A DNA stretch of 64,000 nucleotides from Kappaphycus alvarezii (taxonomy: Eukaryota > Rhodophyta > Florideophyceae > Gigartinales > Solieriaceae). Position numbers and translations under genes: made by a program. The stretch is taken from contig NADL03000451.1 of assembly GCA_002205965.3 (NCBI GenBank), forward strand, positions 2,356,001 through 2,420,000, in the 5' to 3' direction. The notes under the pieces are model-generated. The model did no database searches, was not told where the DNA came from, and saw only the letters and a program-made list of their open reading frames with translations. Positions 1 through 11,658 of this stretch are shown here, piece by piece (position 1 is the stretch's first letter; each line of letters begins with the position of its first letter).

Positions 1-1599
1 ATATGTGTTGGATGGAGTGAGTATTACTTATATACAGAGTGAAGCTAAGATAGCGCAGCTGATAAACAAGGCTAGAACTTAGAACCCTTGGCGTTCGAAC
101 GAAATATGTGAAAAATTGGCTCCAATTCTGTTCCAAAGACAAAATTTACCCCTTCGCGGGATCCTAAAGCCCTTCGATACCTTGACTATCCACGGGATCA
201 AAGTTATTTCAGAGCTTCGATCGTTCGCAAATACCTCGCTATGTCGTTACCGCACACATACGCGTTTGATGACCGTTGGCATCTTACACTTCACTCCATT
301 CGCTTTCTTCGCCTGAAAGCAAGCTGATGGGGAAATATAACTGCTGATTAATCCAACTCTGGCCCCAAAGCGTCGCGTTCAACGTAGCTTCGTGACGAAC
401 GCTATGTTTATAGCTGCAATGGCTACAAAAAACACGGTTGTTCCAGTACAACTGCTGTATTAGTTAGCTACGTGTTCCTTGAAAGGGGTGAAGCATGCGT
501 GTCTTTACTCCTCAGCAAAATTTCTTTCCCGGATGATTCGGTCCATATCGCTACCGCGCTACGCAAGAATCAGCAACGAGTGGCTCACAATCTTTCGTGT
601 CTCGCGTATCGCGTTGAAATTATAATTTCTAGAAGATTTATATTGACTTAGTCACAAGCTAAGACGCTATTCGCAGAGGGAATCGTACATCCAGAAAGTA
701 CTGGTATGCCATTCTGGGTACCAAAGTTTCCACCATTGCACGCACAAATACAGTTTGGCTCCATTCATTTCTAGAGGAGCTGAGTGTGGCTCCACCACCA
801 CAATTTTCATCCCCGCACTATTTATGCATCGAATCCAAATGTACCGCCATAGCAATTCCAGAGTACGTAATTCTAACTTGGAGGGAATAGATTAATAGTC
901 ACACGCTTCATGAATCTTATTTGGACGATCTTGTGTTGCAAGCGGAGGATTTGCTATTTTTGCGGTCATTTGTTATAACCTCACTCTTGAAGAATCATTT
1001 AGGTCTTTTGGTTTTGTTATTTATTTTATTCAGTGTAATGAACGTAAAATGATGGGTGAATATGATAAAGAGGCTTCAACATGGCTGGGTTCAACTATTT
1101 TCAAGAAGTCACGCTGCCATGGCTGCACTCTGGCTGCAATGGCCACATCTCCGATGACCAAGATGGATATTCTTTACTTGAAGCACCTCAAGAGAGCGCC
1201 ATGTAGGCAGCTTACCGATTGCGTAGTCAGGTGCTTGGAGTTAGAGCACAATCCGTTGAACAGGGCTACATAACAGCCAACTTGGGAGCTTCTGGGTCAA
1301 CTTTTCGGTCTTCAAGCCTTGATTTATTCTACCGCCCGCCAGTCATCCTTCGTTTCCCAATCACAAGTATTTTTTGTTTTTGTATCATTTTCTTGATTCA
1401 TTATTCTTTTTCTGTTCAAGCTGATCTCCTTAAATGTGTCATATCAGAATTTTCCGTCCTCATCCCGCAATATTCCGTCGAATTGCGTCAATATAACTTT
1501 CATCACTCTTATTTTGGCACCATTTCGAAAAATAATCGATATCAAGTTTGTTTTGCATCTAAGTCATTGTAGTGATGGCCGGGAAATCCTGTTTGGAAT
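1..1599. other. No recognisable gene
   Basis: Short open frames occur on both strands but none shows a recognisable domain. Composition is AT-leaning and resembles decayed intergenic DNA. I see no RNA gene or clear repeat here. Confidence 0.5.
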
Positions 1600-3050
1600 A
1601 TGTAATATACCTCCTCGGACACCTAGATTGCCCGCGTTCGAGTTCTCCTGCGATTCCTTCGCAGCTCAGGGAGAGCTGATCGAAGATGCAAAGAACTACG
1701 CAGTTATCAAGGAGAAGATCTTCGAACATTTTGCCGAGGAGGGAAAGTCCCAGGATATTATCCGTCAATCATTGAAAATCGGCCTCAAGATCGAAAAAGT
1801 ACCGAGTTCCTTGAAGAATGCGGAGCGATTGTACAATAAGGCTGATTTCGAAAATATTGCAGGATTAGAATTACCTCGGACTGCGGCATGTTGACATGAG
1901 CATTTGCAGCAATTCATGTCCTTCCGAAGGCCGATGAATCACACCAGTCTAGTGAATTATTTAAAGGACATCCACGTGAATCGAATTGAGTTTTACAGAT
2001 CGTCGCCTCACGTTATGAAATTACAGCTGGAAAGTTTCTTATTTCATCCCGGTGATTATTCAAAAAACATCAAGAATAACGTGTGTGCCCTTGCTCAAGA
2101 CCTGTCTCGCCTTATTCTTCTCATCAACCAGAAGAAGTGAAATGCTGGTAGCATCTCAGGGCCATCTTCGTCATCACAGAAAGTAACTACTCCTATATTT
2201 TGCTCTTATTGTCTCGAACTTGGCCACTGAGCATCAAGATGCGAGACAAATCCGAACCATGACCATCGTTACACCTTTTGAGACCAATTAGGGCACTTTG
2301 AGGCTACATGCCGGCCAAGTCGAGAAATATGGCTTCCGGTGCTTCGTAAAACTAAGATAAGAAAGAAGACTTTGGAGTAGCCGATTAGGTTAGCATCCTC
2401 CTTGAAAGTCAATCGGAAACCACTATAGGAGACGAAGAGGTAGTCAACACGGCGAAGGGAACAGATGAAGGGGAAGCTTTGCCAAAAACACTCGCCGAGA
2501 AGATGAAGGGAGAATTACGGCATCCCACCTACAGCAGTGCATATTACGCAAAAAGTATGAATGGTATCTCCTGTTCCCGTAGCAGACTAATACAGTGTTT
2601 TTGGTCGAATGATGAAGCTGGAGAAGAACAAAAGAGAAACTGTAGGCTCGAAAAAGCTTGAAGGATACGTCGGAAATTACGACGTTGTCGTTGAGATCGC
2701 GAATGCGAACTGCGGGCTCACGTAATCGGTTACATTTTTCGAGTGGATGCTGATGGAGGCACAAAAGTAATCCGAAAGCTGTTAAAAATGATTGATATGA
2801 CCAGAATTGCGGTCGCGGCCGGTAAAGGACCGCGCTTTCTGCGATTAGTGCGGCCCAAAGTTTAGGGAACGGAGGTATGGACCCTTCTGGACTCCGGGGC
2901 CGTACTGGACGAAATGTCTGCGGAGTAATTAAGACGCCTCTTTCTATCAGTTAATGGTGACTTCAAGCTCTCCATGCGCGAGAATCGGTAAAGAATAACA
3001 TTTAATGAAACTTCCAGGGAAACGGGCAAGGAAATTTAATGAAGTTCAAG
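1600..3050 (+). mobile_element. Fossil gag-protease region of an LTR-type retroelement
   Basis: A broken gag-like coding stretch is followed near 2200-2330 by retroviral-type zinc-knuckle remnants (a C-x2-C-x4-H-x4-C pattern, with a second partial knuckle). Near 2880-2925 there is an aspartic-protease active-site motif (LLDSGAVLDEMS). The order gag, zinc knuckle, protease is that of LTR retrotransposons. No reverse transcriptase, integrase or LTR was recognised beside it, so this is a partial copy with several breaks, and probably old. The protease motif is the strongest evidence; the extent of gag is uncertain. Confidence 0.6.
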
Positions 3051-5119
3051 CGTGGAAAAGATACGTCAATTCCGGAAGCAAAGAGGTCCATTGATGTATA
3101 TTGGAAACAGTTTGCTGACTGAAGCATCATATTTAGTCTCATTAATGCACCAAAAGATGTCAATGCTGAAAGTTAAGCATATATTTGATGGAGTTAATAC
3201 CTTTAGAGAGATTTGGAAGCTTTATTCCACCATTATATATCCTAGAGTTCACAGAGTAGACTAACCCAGTTGTCAGTATACTATGCTTCATACCCAAGAT
3301 ACAGAGATTGCGGACTCAATAGGATGCTAACAGAGCGGTAAGTAAATGTTTGCACTTATTCGACTAGAACCGGCACAAAAATAATATCACGCAAGTCACT
3401 TTTCATATGGTATCGATATTTTAGCAACAGTATTAGCAGAAAATAGAGGTTCATAATTCGAAACGGGGGAAAATTGGTTTGGTTCACTGCGAGTAATGGA
3501 ACGATTGGGAGTAATTCGAAACTACTGTGGTAAAAACTTTTCTTAAATACATTCATCGAACATGGACTCAAATTTGATTCAAACAAACTGTAAGATATGG
3601 TTACAAATATGCATGAAGTGATTTGGTATAATTTCAGGACAAATTACAAATAGTATTGGGGTTTGAAGTCGGCGATACAGAATCTATGAGAAAAATACCT
3701 GAACCCGTCAATATTTCATGTCCATTAAGGAAAATAGTTTTTTTCTCTGAGGAAAATGCTCTATGGTGTATTTTCCAACGGTTGTCTAAATAATTGCATA
3801 CAGTCCGGTCGAATTCTCGATAAAAAAATATGAGGTAATACGAAATCGGAGAAGACAACCTTTCAGGAAATGGATCGATCATCTTCAATAGTCGTTCATG
3901 ATCAATACCTGTACGACTGGAGAAAATTTATATTGCTACGCTAAATAAAAGTGGCATTTAGATGCCCTTTCATTTAATTGCTGCAGTTAATTGTAGTCAG
4001 GAATACCCATAATATTTTAAGCATTGTGTTTAATACCTGTGCGTGATGAACTGGTTCAGAAAAATTTCTTCTGAGACTCGGTCTCGACTCCACGCGGTCT
4101 GCGTGTGGCATCAATTGACGCGGTAGGACAGAACGACTGTGGTACCACAAATAGAGGATAGTTTATTTAGAGAGGGGCCGATGCGGACGCCTCAGCGATA
4201 CAAACGACGGTGGGTCGACGTTGTGATACTTGTCTCTGTTGTTCAAGTGCTCCGGGAGGAGAAAATGGGTGAAGATGGGACCAAATATACTGTACGAAGA
4301 CGTCGACTGGTGCGATGCCATTACGAAGACAGTGCCTTATACAGTGTACAGTAGAGGAGCAGCAAATGACACAATTCTCAGGCTAATCTCATCAATTTTG
4401 ATTGCATGCCTATATTACAGAGATTACTGCCCGAGATTTACCTGGTGCCCTTTTTCAAAAGCTTACTGGTGTTATTTATTATGTGCCTGTCTGTGATAGA
4501 CAACCATTCATCATTTTATTCTTAACTACAACCAAAGATGATAATTTAAGAGCATCCTTTCCCGTTACGCGATCCAAACCCAATTGAGGGACGAGTGTAG
4601 TGATCTTATTAAGGGGTCTGAAAAACCCATCGCCATCAAATGCTGTAGCTAAGTATCTTCGTTTGGAAACCGCAAGTAACATACTCATGCAGAGTCAGAT
4701 GAATCAGACAGTCACTTATGTCTTTGCACAACCCTCCTTCACTCGATCCCACTCTGGAAGATCTCCTCTCATTGTCACTGCACCTATTTTACCGCGCACC
4801 CGTCCTGACTTCATCCCCTCCCACTCTGTATTCATTCTCACCGCGTCTTCCCAGTCCCCCCGGGGGAGTTCTCATCCCGATTCCAACCCTCCTTATCTGT
4901 TTTTCAGCCGAGGGGTGCCCGCTGCCTCTATCCATCCGCAAAATGCATTTTCACAACGATATTCAGAAATGGATCGCAACACCCCCAACGAAGAGCCTCC
5001 CCCCTTAGCACCGTTCAGGTATATCCCTCCTCCTTTGCCTACGCCCGGTTTGTACTCAAGGCAACTCCGCCGTTTCGTGTATGTGATTTTCCCTTCCCAC
5101 TGTGCGTGTTGTGCAAAAA
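3051..5119. other. No recognisable gene
   Basis: Frames here are short and match nothing I recognise. The stretch from about 4700 to 5100 is pyrimidine-rich and leads into the minisatellite that follows. It could be remnant of the retroelement upstream. Confidence 0.45.
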
Positions 5120-5830
5120 TCACCTTACGCCGTGTGGTATCACACTGCCCTGCTGTTTGCAATCAAAAACTCGCTTTGTATCCAATCTAAAATCCTCGCT
5201 GTGTGCAGGCGATGGCACCCAAGCTGTGTACAACAACCCTCCCAAATCGTGGGCAATCACTCCCCTGCTGTTTGCAATCATTCCTCCCGCTTTGTGAGAC
5301 CGAACTCACTGCCAATTGCAACCCAACCCCCCACCGTGTGCAATCACCCCACCACAGTGTTCAACAACACACCTGCAGCTGTGTGTAATCACTCCCCGAT
5401 GAGTGCAATCATCCCCCCTGCTGTGTGAAGATGCAACCCCCGCTGATTGCAACCACAACCGCAGTGTGCAAGCGAGCACCCCCCGATTTCTGTAATCGTT
5501 CTCAAGCTTTGTTAAATCAATTCCGCCCAGCGTTTTGCAGCCATTCACGCCCGCTCTATGAAGCCAAACTCCTCGCCGTTTGCAACTCCATCCCCCCCAC
5601 CGTGTGCAACCACACCCCCGAGTCGTTTGCGATCAACACCCTGCTTTTTGAAACCACACTCTCTCCCCCGTGTGCAACCACAACTCGCCGCTGTGTGCCA
5701 CCGATAATCACCTCACTGTTGTCCGACCAACTCCACCCCTGCTGAGTACAAGAGATCACCTCCCGGCCGTGTGGATGCCATTAGATTTTATTGTTTGCAA
5801 CCCTCCCCGCCGTGTCAAGAATTAACACCA
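5120..5830. repeat. Degenerate minisatellite (C-rich, about 20-30 bp units)
   Basis: A short unit close to CCCCGCTGTGTGCAATCA recurs many times with variable spacing and many substitutions. The open frames through it (repeated Cys-Asn-His) follow from the repeat and are not evidence of a protein. The plus strand is strongly C-rich and G-poor between the TGTGCAA cores. Confidence 0.75.
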
Positions 5831-5949
5831 CATAGTTTGTGCGGCATGCCCAGGATTGCAACCCAATACAAGACCGCTAACAATTTCATCCTCTGAATTT
5901 TGACCAGCTGCGTAGAATAACAAAAGCCGTGATTGTCTGTGATTTTTAT

Positions 5950-7260
5950 TACAATGAAAGATGCTTCGCGTTTTGTGTTTAATGAGAAAGAGTTTGACGA
6001 TCAGGAAGCTTTTGCAGCAGCTTCTTGGCTGCAGATGACTATTAATGCAGTTTTAAATGCCTCTAAGGCGAAGCAGTATGGTTCAGTACCAGGAAAAGCA
6101 GGTAACTTCCACAGAAACTAAGAGGTACCACATGAACATATTATGGTTAAGTACCTCTGACCTCGTGATCAAACCCGAGCAAATACTGCTAAAATGGGAC
6201 CAAAGCACCCAGAACATGCATTTGAAAGGTAGTTTAGGATGCCTAGCTCTGTCCTTAGTCTAGTAGGCACAGCTTTCGCAGCTCGATCAGAGTATGTGCG
6301 CAAGGGTATGAGGCCATAAGCGACTGATAGTTTGGGAATATACCTGCTTCTAAAAATATTAATTGCACCTCGTTTGCTCTCGTATGCCCTACCTGCAGAC
6401 CTTGCTGATGACATATTTGATATTCCTGAAATCAAAGTGTCGCAATTCGTGGAGTAATTTTGTAACGCTGTGACAGAATGCTTCGGGGGAGAATATCTGA
6501 GGGCTACAAATCAAGAAGATTTCAAGCGCATTGAAAGAGATTTTTCCTCTGCCGGCTTTTTAGGGTGCATTGGGTGCTTGGATTGTGCCGGAGGGGAGTG
6601 GAAAAACTGCCTGAGGGCTTTGCAAGCAATAATGAGTGGGAAAATGGTTCAACCATCGTTTTAATGGAGTTAATTTGTTCATTGGACTTGTGGGTCAGGT
6701 CGTTTCGGTTCAGTCTGCCTGGATCATTTATTGACCTTAATATTTTAGAGGTCAGCGACCATTTTAGTGAGGCCCTTGGTGGTATGCTCCCCTCGGATTG
6801 CCCAAGCTACACAGTGGATGGTAAGGGATTTAATTTTTTTTATAACCATACAGACGGGATCTATGCCCCATTGGAAGATCTTTGTCAAAACTTTGACGAA
6901 ACCTTTGAACAGAAAGAGCGAAGCGTTCTGTAGAAGACCTGAAGGGGTACGGAAGTGTGTTGAGTGGGTTTTCTAGTAGGTTCAAAATCATCTTTATCCC
7001 AAGTCAACTGTAGAACGTAACGAGAATGACAACAATACGAAAGCAGCCATCATACTGCACAATATGAATGTTGAATTACGAAAGCATCACTATACTAGTT
7101 ATGGATCTGGGGGATTCTCCTTCCTTTACAGTGACCTTGATGACGATAATTATCTTTTTATTGTGCTTTTAAACAACTACCAGTCAGTGCTGGGGATAAA
7201 AAAAATGCAATCGCAGATAAAGTCAAGGTACGGAGACTGCAAAGGCAAACTTTAAACGCA
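5950..7260 (+). mobile_element. PIF/Harbinger-type transposase remnant (Plant_tran/DDE family)
   Basis: Translation in several plus-strand frames matches the nuclease domain of the plant-transposon-protein family of PIF/Harbinger elements. In order it shows the block before the first aspartate (GFLGCIGCLDCAGGEWKN, near 6560-6610), the second-aspartate region (PGSFIDLNILEVS, near 6720-6750), a block like the family's DGIYP motif (TDGIYAPLED, near 6855), the final-glutamate region (RRPEGVRKCVEW, near 6935-6970) and a C-terminal HNM motif (near 7060). The catalytic Asp, Asp and Glu positions are recognisable, but the frame changes several times and there are in-frame stops, so this copy cannot make a working enzyme. 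The start is unclear; similarity begins near 5950. A possible minus-strand partner gene lies downstream, an arrangement typical of this superfamily. Confidence 0.75.
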
Positions 7261-7439
7261 TTAGTCAACTAACAGTGGAACCAGCGTGGTAATAGTGAAA
7301 TACCAGTAAAGCGAACTTATAAGTGCATTGGAAGCTATTGTTTACATACAATCGAGATTTGATGCCTGCGGTTACTGATAAAGGCAGAAGTTTTATTATG
7401 ACATCTTAACGACACATACAGAACACGCTCAGAATTGCT

Positions 7440-8640
7440 GATAATCCTTTTGATACAGGACAAAAGTCTCTGTTATTTTCTGGGTTGAAATGTTAGTGTG
7501 GAGTCACGGTGTAATTGCGCCATTCCTTTGGTAGTACTCGAGGTGTCTGCAGCTCTTGAAGTGCATGCAAAGCAGGAGTTGCAGGCAATAGCACAACGTT
7601 GCGGTAAGTGGATTGCGCAGCTCTACCAGCTGCGGTATCATATCTTTTCAAATCCTATAGTGCCTTAGCTTGACCAATATTCATATACTGCTGTTTCAGA
7701 ATAGGTTCTGTGCTAGTGATAGAGAACAAGTTGAGCATATATGTATCTCGCCCAACTTGAACAAGATCCTAGGTTATCTTAGATCGTTTTTCAGATGCTT
7801 CTACTAAGTTTTCTATGCCTTCTGCTCCTTTCTTCAAAGCATAAAACTGATTTGAAAGCTCTTGGTAGCGCTTTATTTCAATCGATCGCTCTTTTGCTGG
7901 AGAAGCTTCCGGTAATACTACACTACCGACCTACCTAGATTTATTGATTATCGGAGCTGTTATTCCAGCCATATCTATTGCCTGTGGTAGCAGAGTTGTT
8001 GACAACAGCAAATGTGTCAACCTTATCAACTGACTCCACTTTCTCTTTGCATACTAGAATCAAAGACCAGGAATAATTATTTCTGAAAAAATGCAGACAA
8101 TCTCAAAAATTAAACTCAAACCCAACGTCTATATCCAGGTCTCGCAGAAAATTTTATATGTTGGATATGTTAACATCGCCGTTGTTCACTGCAGTTGCAG
8201 CGCGGGTGATATCCTCTTCCGTTGGGGAGCCAGTCTTGTTCTTCTTCTTACTCGCTTCTATAATTCCCTCAAATTTCACCGCTTCACATTGTGCCTTCCG
8301 GTTCCTATGTAGCACTGCTTCCACTATCAAATTCAAGTACATAATTTCTGTATTATGCCGCTTCAAATTTATCATAAAGTAGTTGCAAGCATGAAGAACT
8401 TGGGATTGAAACATGTACTTCTTTTCCCGGAGCCTGACGAGCGATACTCTGATGCAGCAATATATTCCCTGCATAATGCCACGCTCTCCTCCAATTTACG
8501 TCCCTATTCTGCGCCCATTTCCCTTCGAAAGGTTACAGCAGGTCTAAATTTGAGATATTTTGTCGGAGCTTTTTGAAGAAATCTGAAGGTTCTTTTGCCC
8601 TTTCTTGATCGAGAGGAGACATTTTGATAGTCATAGGATA
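7440..8640 (-). pseudogene. Possible Myb/SANT-like partner gene of the Harbinger element, decayed
   Basis: The longest minus-strand frame (8154-8474, 106 aa) has a charged, helical composition and ends with a block (TGSPTEEDITRAATAVNNGD) that resembles the region after the Myb/SANT helices in proteins accompanying PIF/Harbinger transposases. Further minus-strand coding-like text (DFFKKLRQNISNLDL) lies near 8560. It converges on the transposase at 5950-7260, as in the better preserved element at 9.6-11.7 kb. The match rests on pattern and position, not on a clear domain. Shadow frames on the plus strand are ignored. Confidence 0.3.
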
Positions 8641-9600
8641 ATTGTATCTGTTTCCCGCGCTACATCACGAATTGGTGTTGCAACAAACTGTGTAAAGATT
8701 ACCTTTCTTACTTTCAGTAACAGTATTGTACATACTACTGTACTGTAGAGCGCCTCTGATTGGATAGTGTTTGGATTCTATTCCGCAGAGTCGAAGTGCA
8801 AGACATGTTATTTTGGACTCCGATTCAACGGAATGGAATCCAATTTCTATCTGAACTGATTTACTTCGAATTAGATTTCGATGTATATGTGCAGATTTGC
8901 GGGATCCAGATCTGAAAAATCCTTGGATATGGATTTTATACAGCCGGTAGGGATTCTTTAAGATGATATTTATCCTTCTAGTACAGCCCACTACCTGTGC
9001 TGTTCAGGTTTTTGAACACATTTAAGTATTCCCCCCCGCTAATCCATCAGGGATTGAGGTATCCTACTGAAACCATGAGGATTTCTCTGCCCCTGACTAC
9101 CCTAAAGCAGATTGAAACTGCATGACCGTAACTATCCCTAGAGAAAATAAATGATAATTTAGGCTTCGCACAGTGAGAAATTCACAAGCAGATATGACGA
9201 AATCTGTAAGCCAGAAAATCATAAAAGGCGGGACCTGCGAATATGATGAAATCATCGATGACTCTTTACGTAGTAAGAAATAGGTTGCGAGTTGTGAGTA
9301 TTACCAACTAAAATCTCCCTTGCCATAGCAACACGATACCTTTCCCAAAAATGCCTCTCGGCAGGCAGTCCGATCATTCGCACTCCCAAATCAAAGCACG
9401 ACCGGTAGTGTGGGCAACTATACTACCTACAATTGCGTGTCGCGAACAAAAAAGTCCAGTTACGCCTTCCACGTCCTCCCACGTCCTTTTTGCGATTGCC
9501 GCTCAGTGCGTCTCTGAAACAGAAGAAATAGAGCGCTACGAAATGCGCAAGCGACATATGTCAACTACCTCCTTCTCTTTCAAGTTCGAAAGCTTTACGG
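8641..9600. other. No recognisable gene
   Basis: No domain could be recognised. A short (TACTG)-type tract occurs near 8735. The stretch from 9350 to 9600 may belong to the 5' part of the Harbinger element that follows, but I found no terminal inverted repeat. Confidence 0.4.
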
Positions 9601-9607
9601 ATGCTAC

Positions 9608-10540
9608 ATGCCTTGCGCTGTTCAGTTTTCAGAAGAACTATATCTCCCTATGTTACTAGCTCTCGGATGGCCTGCTATGTCAAGAGTGACGTCTAGAATC
9701 AGATATTCTTGTAATCCATTACTAGTAACATGCGTTATGTTACGTCGATTAGCATCTCCTGCACGATGGTTTGACCTAGAACTTCTATTTAGCAAGTACT
9801 ATTCGCAACTGGCAGAGTTGTTCTGGGAGGAAATAGAAGCGTTTCTAAACGCTTGTCGCCACCGCATCATGGAAACCATATTACCGGAATACGTGAATGA
9901 GCGCGCTGAGATGTGTTCCACAGCAGTTCATGGGAAGACTGGTGCATTGTTTAATATCGTGGGCTTCATATACGGAACAGTTATTGGTATCTCGCGGCCC
10001 AAGAGAGAGCGGGGAACAACTTGTGATGAAAAATGGGCATAAGAGGAAGCATGCACTGAAGGACCAGGTTGTAGCTACTCCAGACGGCCTCATGTTGCAT
10101 GCCGCCGGTCCATTTTAGGAAGACGGCACGACTGGACGCTGTATGTTCGCAGCGGGCTGAAAGGGTAACTATCGGAGCTTTTGTTCATAGCTGGAAAGCA
10201 GTATGTTATCTATGATGACTCTGGATACAACGTCAGGTCCTTGATGGAAGTTCCGTCTCAAGGGTCGAATCCCTCTGCAACGCAGAGGGCCTTCAAACAA
10301 TTCACTTCCGCGGCAAGGGTGGCGATAGAGTGGCTATTCAAGCAATTGAAGTTGTACTGGATAGCTGTGGACTTCAAGAGGAAACTTCGCGTGACGGAAC
10401 CGCCAGTCGGAGCTTTGTATACAGCTGCGTTACTTCTAATGAGCCTGCGAGCCTGCGTGTACCTTAACACTATAGGACAGTACTTCAAGTGCGACCCTCC
10501 GACCCTTGAGGCATACATCGGACACAAGAAATGTTGAAGG
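9608..10540 (+). pseudogene. PIF/Harbinger-type transposase (DDE_Tnp_4-like), inactivated
   Basis: The protein text follows the DDE_Tnp_4 superfamily closely. It has an N-terminal helical region with LRRLASPARWFDLELLF, the first-aspartate block near 9960 (GFIYGTVIGISRP), then NGHKRKHALKDQVVATPDG near 10030-10090, IYDDSGYN near 10210, the final-glutamate block ARVAIEWLFKQLK near 10310, and a C-terminal YFKCDPPTLEAYI. The first catalytic Asp, normally in a GFIDGT motif, reads Tyr here. The reading frame leaves and returns between about 10,010 and 10,180, and an in-frame stop follows GPF near 10,115. The copy is therefore dead both in frame and in its active site. Its convergent neighbour at 10,739-11,658 is the usual second gene of this element type. 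Confidence 0.8.
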
Positions 10541-10553
10541 TAAAGTAATTGTA

Positions 10554-10623
10554 CTCGCTCATCAGCCCCCTTGGTCGCTCCAGCGATCAAGGGTCTGGTG
10601 ACCAAGGGGGACCGATGAGCGAG
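10554..10623. repeat. Hairpin between the convergent Harbinger genes
   Basis: Two arms of about 23 bases (CTCGCTCATCAGCCCCCTTG... and its near-complement ending GATGAGCGAG) flank a loop of about 23 bases. The arms differ by one extra base and one mismatch. The hairpin lies exactly between the stop codons of the transposase and its minus-strand partner, so it may act in transcript termination or be a small nested palindromic insertion. Confidence 0.7.
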
Positions 10624-10738
10624 GAAAAAGTCCGCGATTACCCGCGGAATTGTCCGCAGCTCCGCAGGGATCCCGTGGGAGCGGGGGAAATTTGAGATTC
10701 CGCAGCCCGTTCTACGCTCTCGTGGTTCCTCTGGATCT

Positions 10739-11658
10739 TCAAAGTGGATTCCCATATGTCAATGAGCAGCGTTTTATCCACTTACGTTTACTCGCAAACA
10801 TTTCTGTCATTAGCTTGAGTTTGTCCAGTTCCAGCTTATCGCGCGCCTCGAGTTCCTCGCGGCGGAGCTCCTTCTCTTTCTCGCGCTCTTCTTGCTCTAT
10901 CCTGAGCTGCTCGCGCTCTAGAAGGAGACTTTTCTGTTCGACATGGACCCTGAGCATGTCCGCCTCCTTCAGAGCCTGCCCGAAGAGTACAACTCCCCTG
11001 CCATCTTCCCACTGAGCCTGCCACTAAACCTCCCCTTCTTCGAACCCGTTCCTTGTTCTTCACCTTACCCATCCACAAGGTCGGTAACATCTACACCATA
11101 CTTGCCTTTACTGACCAATGACTGCGCAACCATCTCCTTTCCGATCCTTTCTCTGTCGGCTTTTTTGCGACGCTTCTCTTCCTGCTTGGCGCCCTTGTCC
11201 CGTTGGATACCCTCCTGCGCTTCCGCCATCGCACTATGCAACTCACCCATCTCGGTAACCTCACCAACAACCCCAGACATCACGCGCTCTCTCACATCTC
11301 TGTTGTCGAAGACGTCTTGCAGCTTTTTGTAACGATCTTTAATGATCTTGTTGCTTGTCTTGACAGTTAGTGCCTCATTACCATTCGAGTTCTGAGACCC
11401 CACTGCAAACGCTGCCGCGATCTTGCCGTATGGAGCAATGTGAGCGTTCGCGGCCGCCACTTCCCGCACAATTATGAGGTCGTCAGTGGCAGAGAAGCGG
11501 TACGACTTCGCTTTGGGAGTTGTAGAGGGTCGTGAGGCTAGAGAAGGACAGGAGGTAGGGGGTGTTTTGTTTGGAATCATCGCGGAGGGCGAGTTCGGGG
11601 GTGGAGTGGATGGTAACACGGTAGCCATCCCAGTTAGAGGAGAAGGAACGTCTGGCAT
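10739..11658 (-). CDS. Myb/SANT-like protein of a PIF/Harbinger transposon, two exons
   Basis: In PIF/Harbinger elements this second protein binds DNA and helps bring the transposase to the ends of the element. Exon 1 (11,658-11,069) encodes a Pro/Ser-rich leader of about 50 residues. A trihelix/Myb-like part follows, with KSYRFSATDDLIIVREVAA and, further on, NKIIKDRYKKLQDVFDNRD. After that comes a charged linker. Exon 1 ends in a donor GTAAGG, and a 71-nt intron (11,068-10,998) ending in GGCAG restores the frame. Exon 2 continues with GVVLFGQALKEADM and then a coiled coil rich in Glu, Arg and Lys. The spliced protein has about 280 residues and no stop inside. The intron is my inference from the splice signals and from the coiled coil continuing across it. 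Unlike its transposase, this gene looks intact. Confidence 0.7.

Noticed and set aside
5102-5745. Cys/His-rich repeat protein frames
   Set aside because: The Cys-Asn-His pattern is produced by the minisatellite in several frames at once, so it is not coding evidence.
5120-5830. CRISPR array
   Set aside because: Units are degenerate and lack constant repeats with unique spacers; the window is eukaryotic nuclear DNA.
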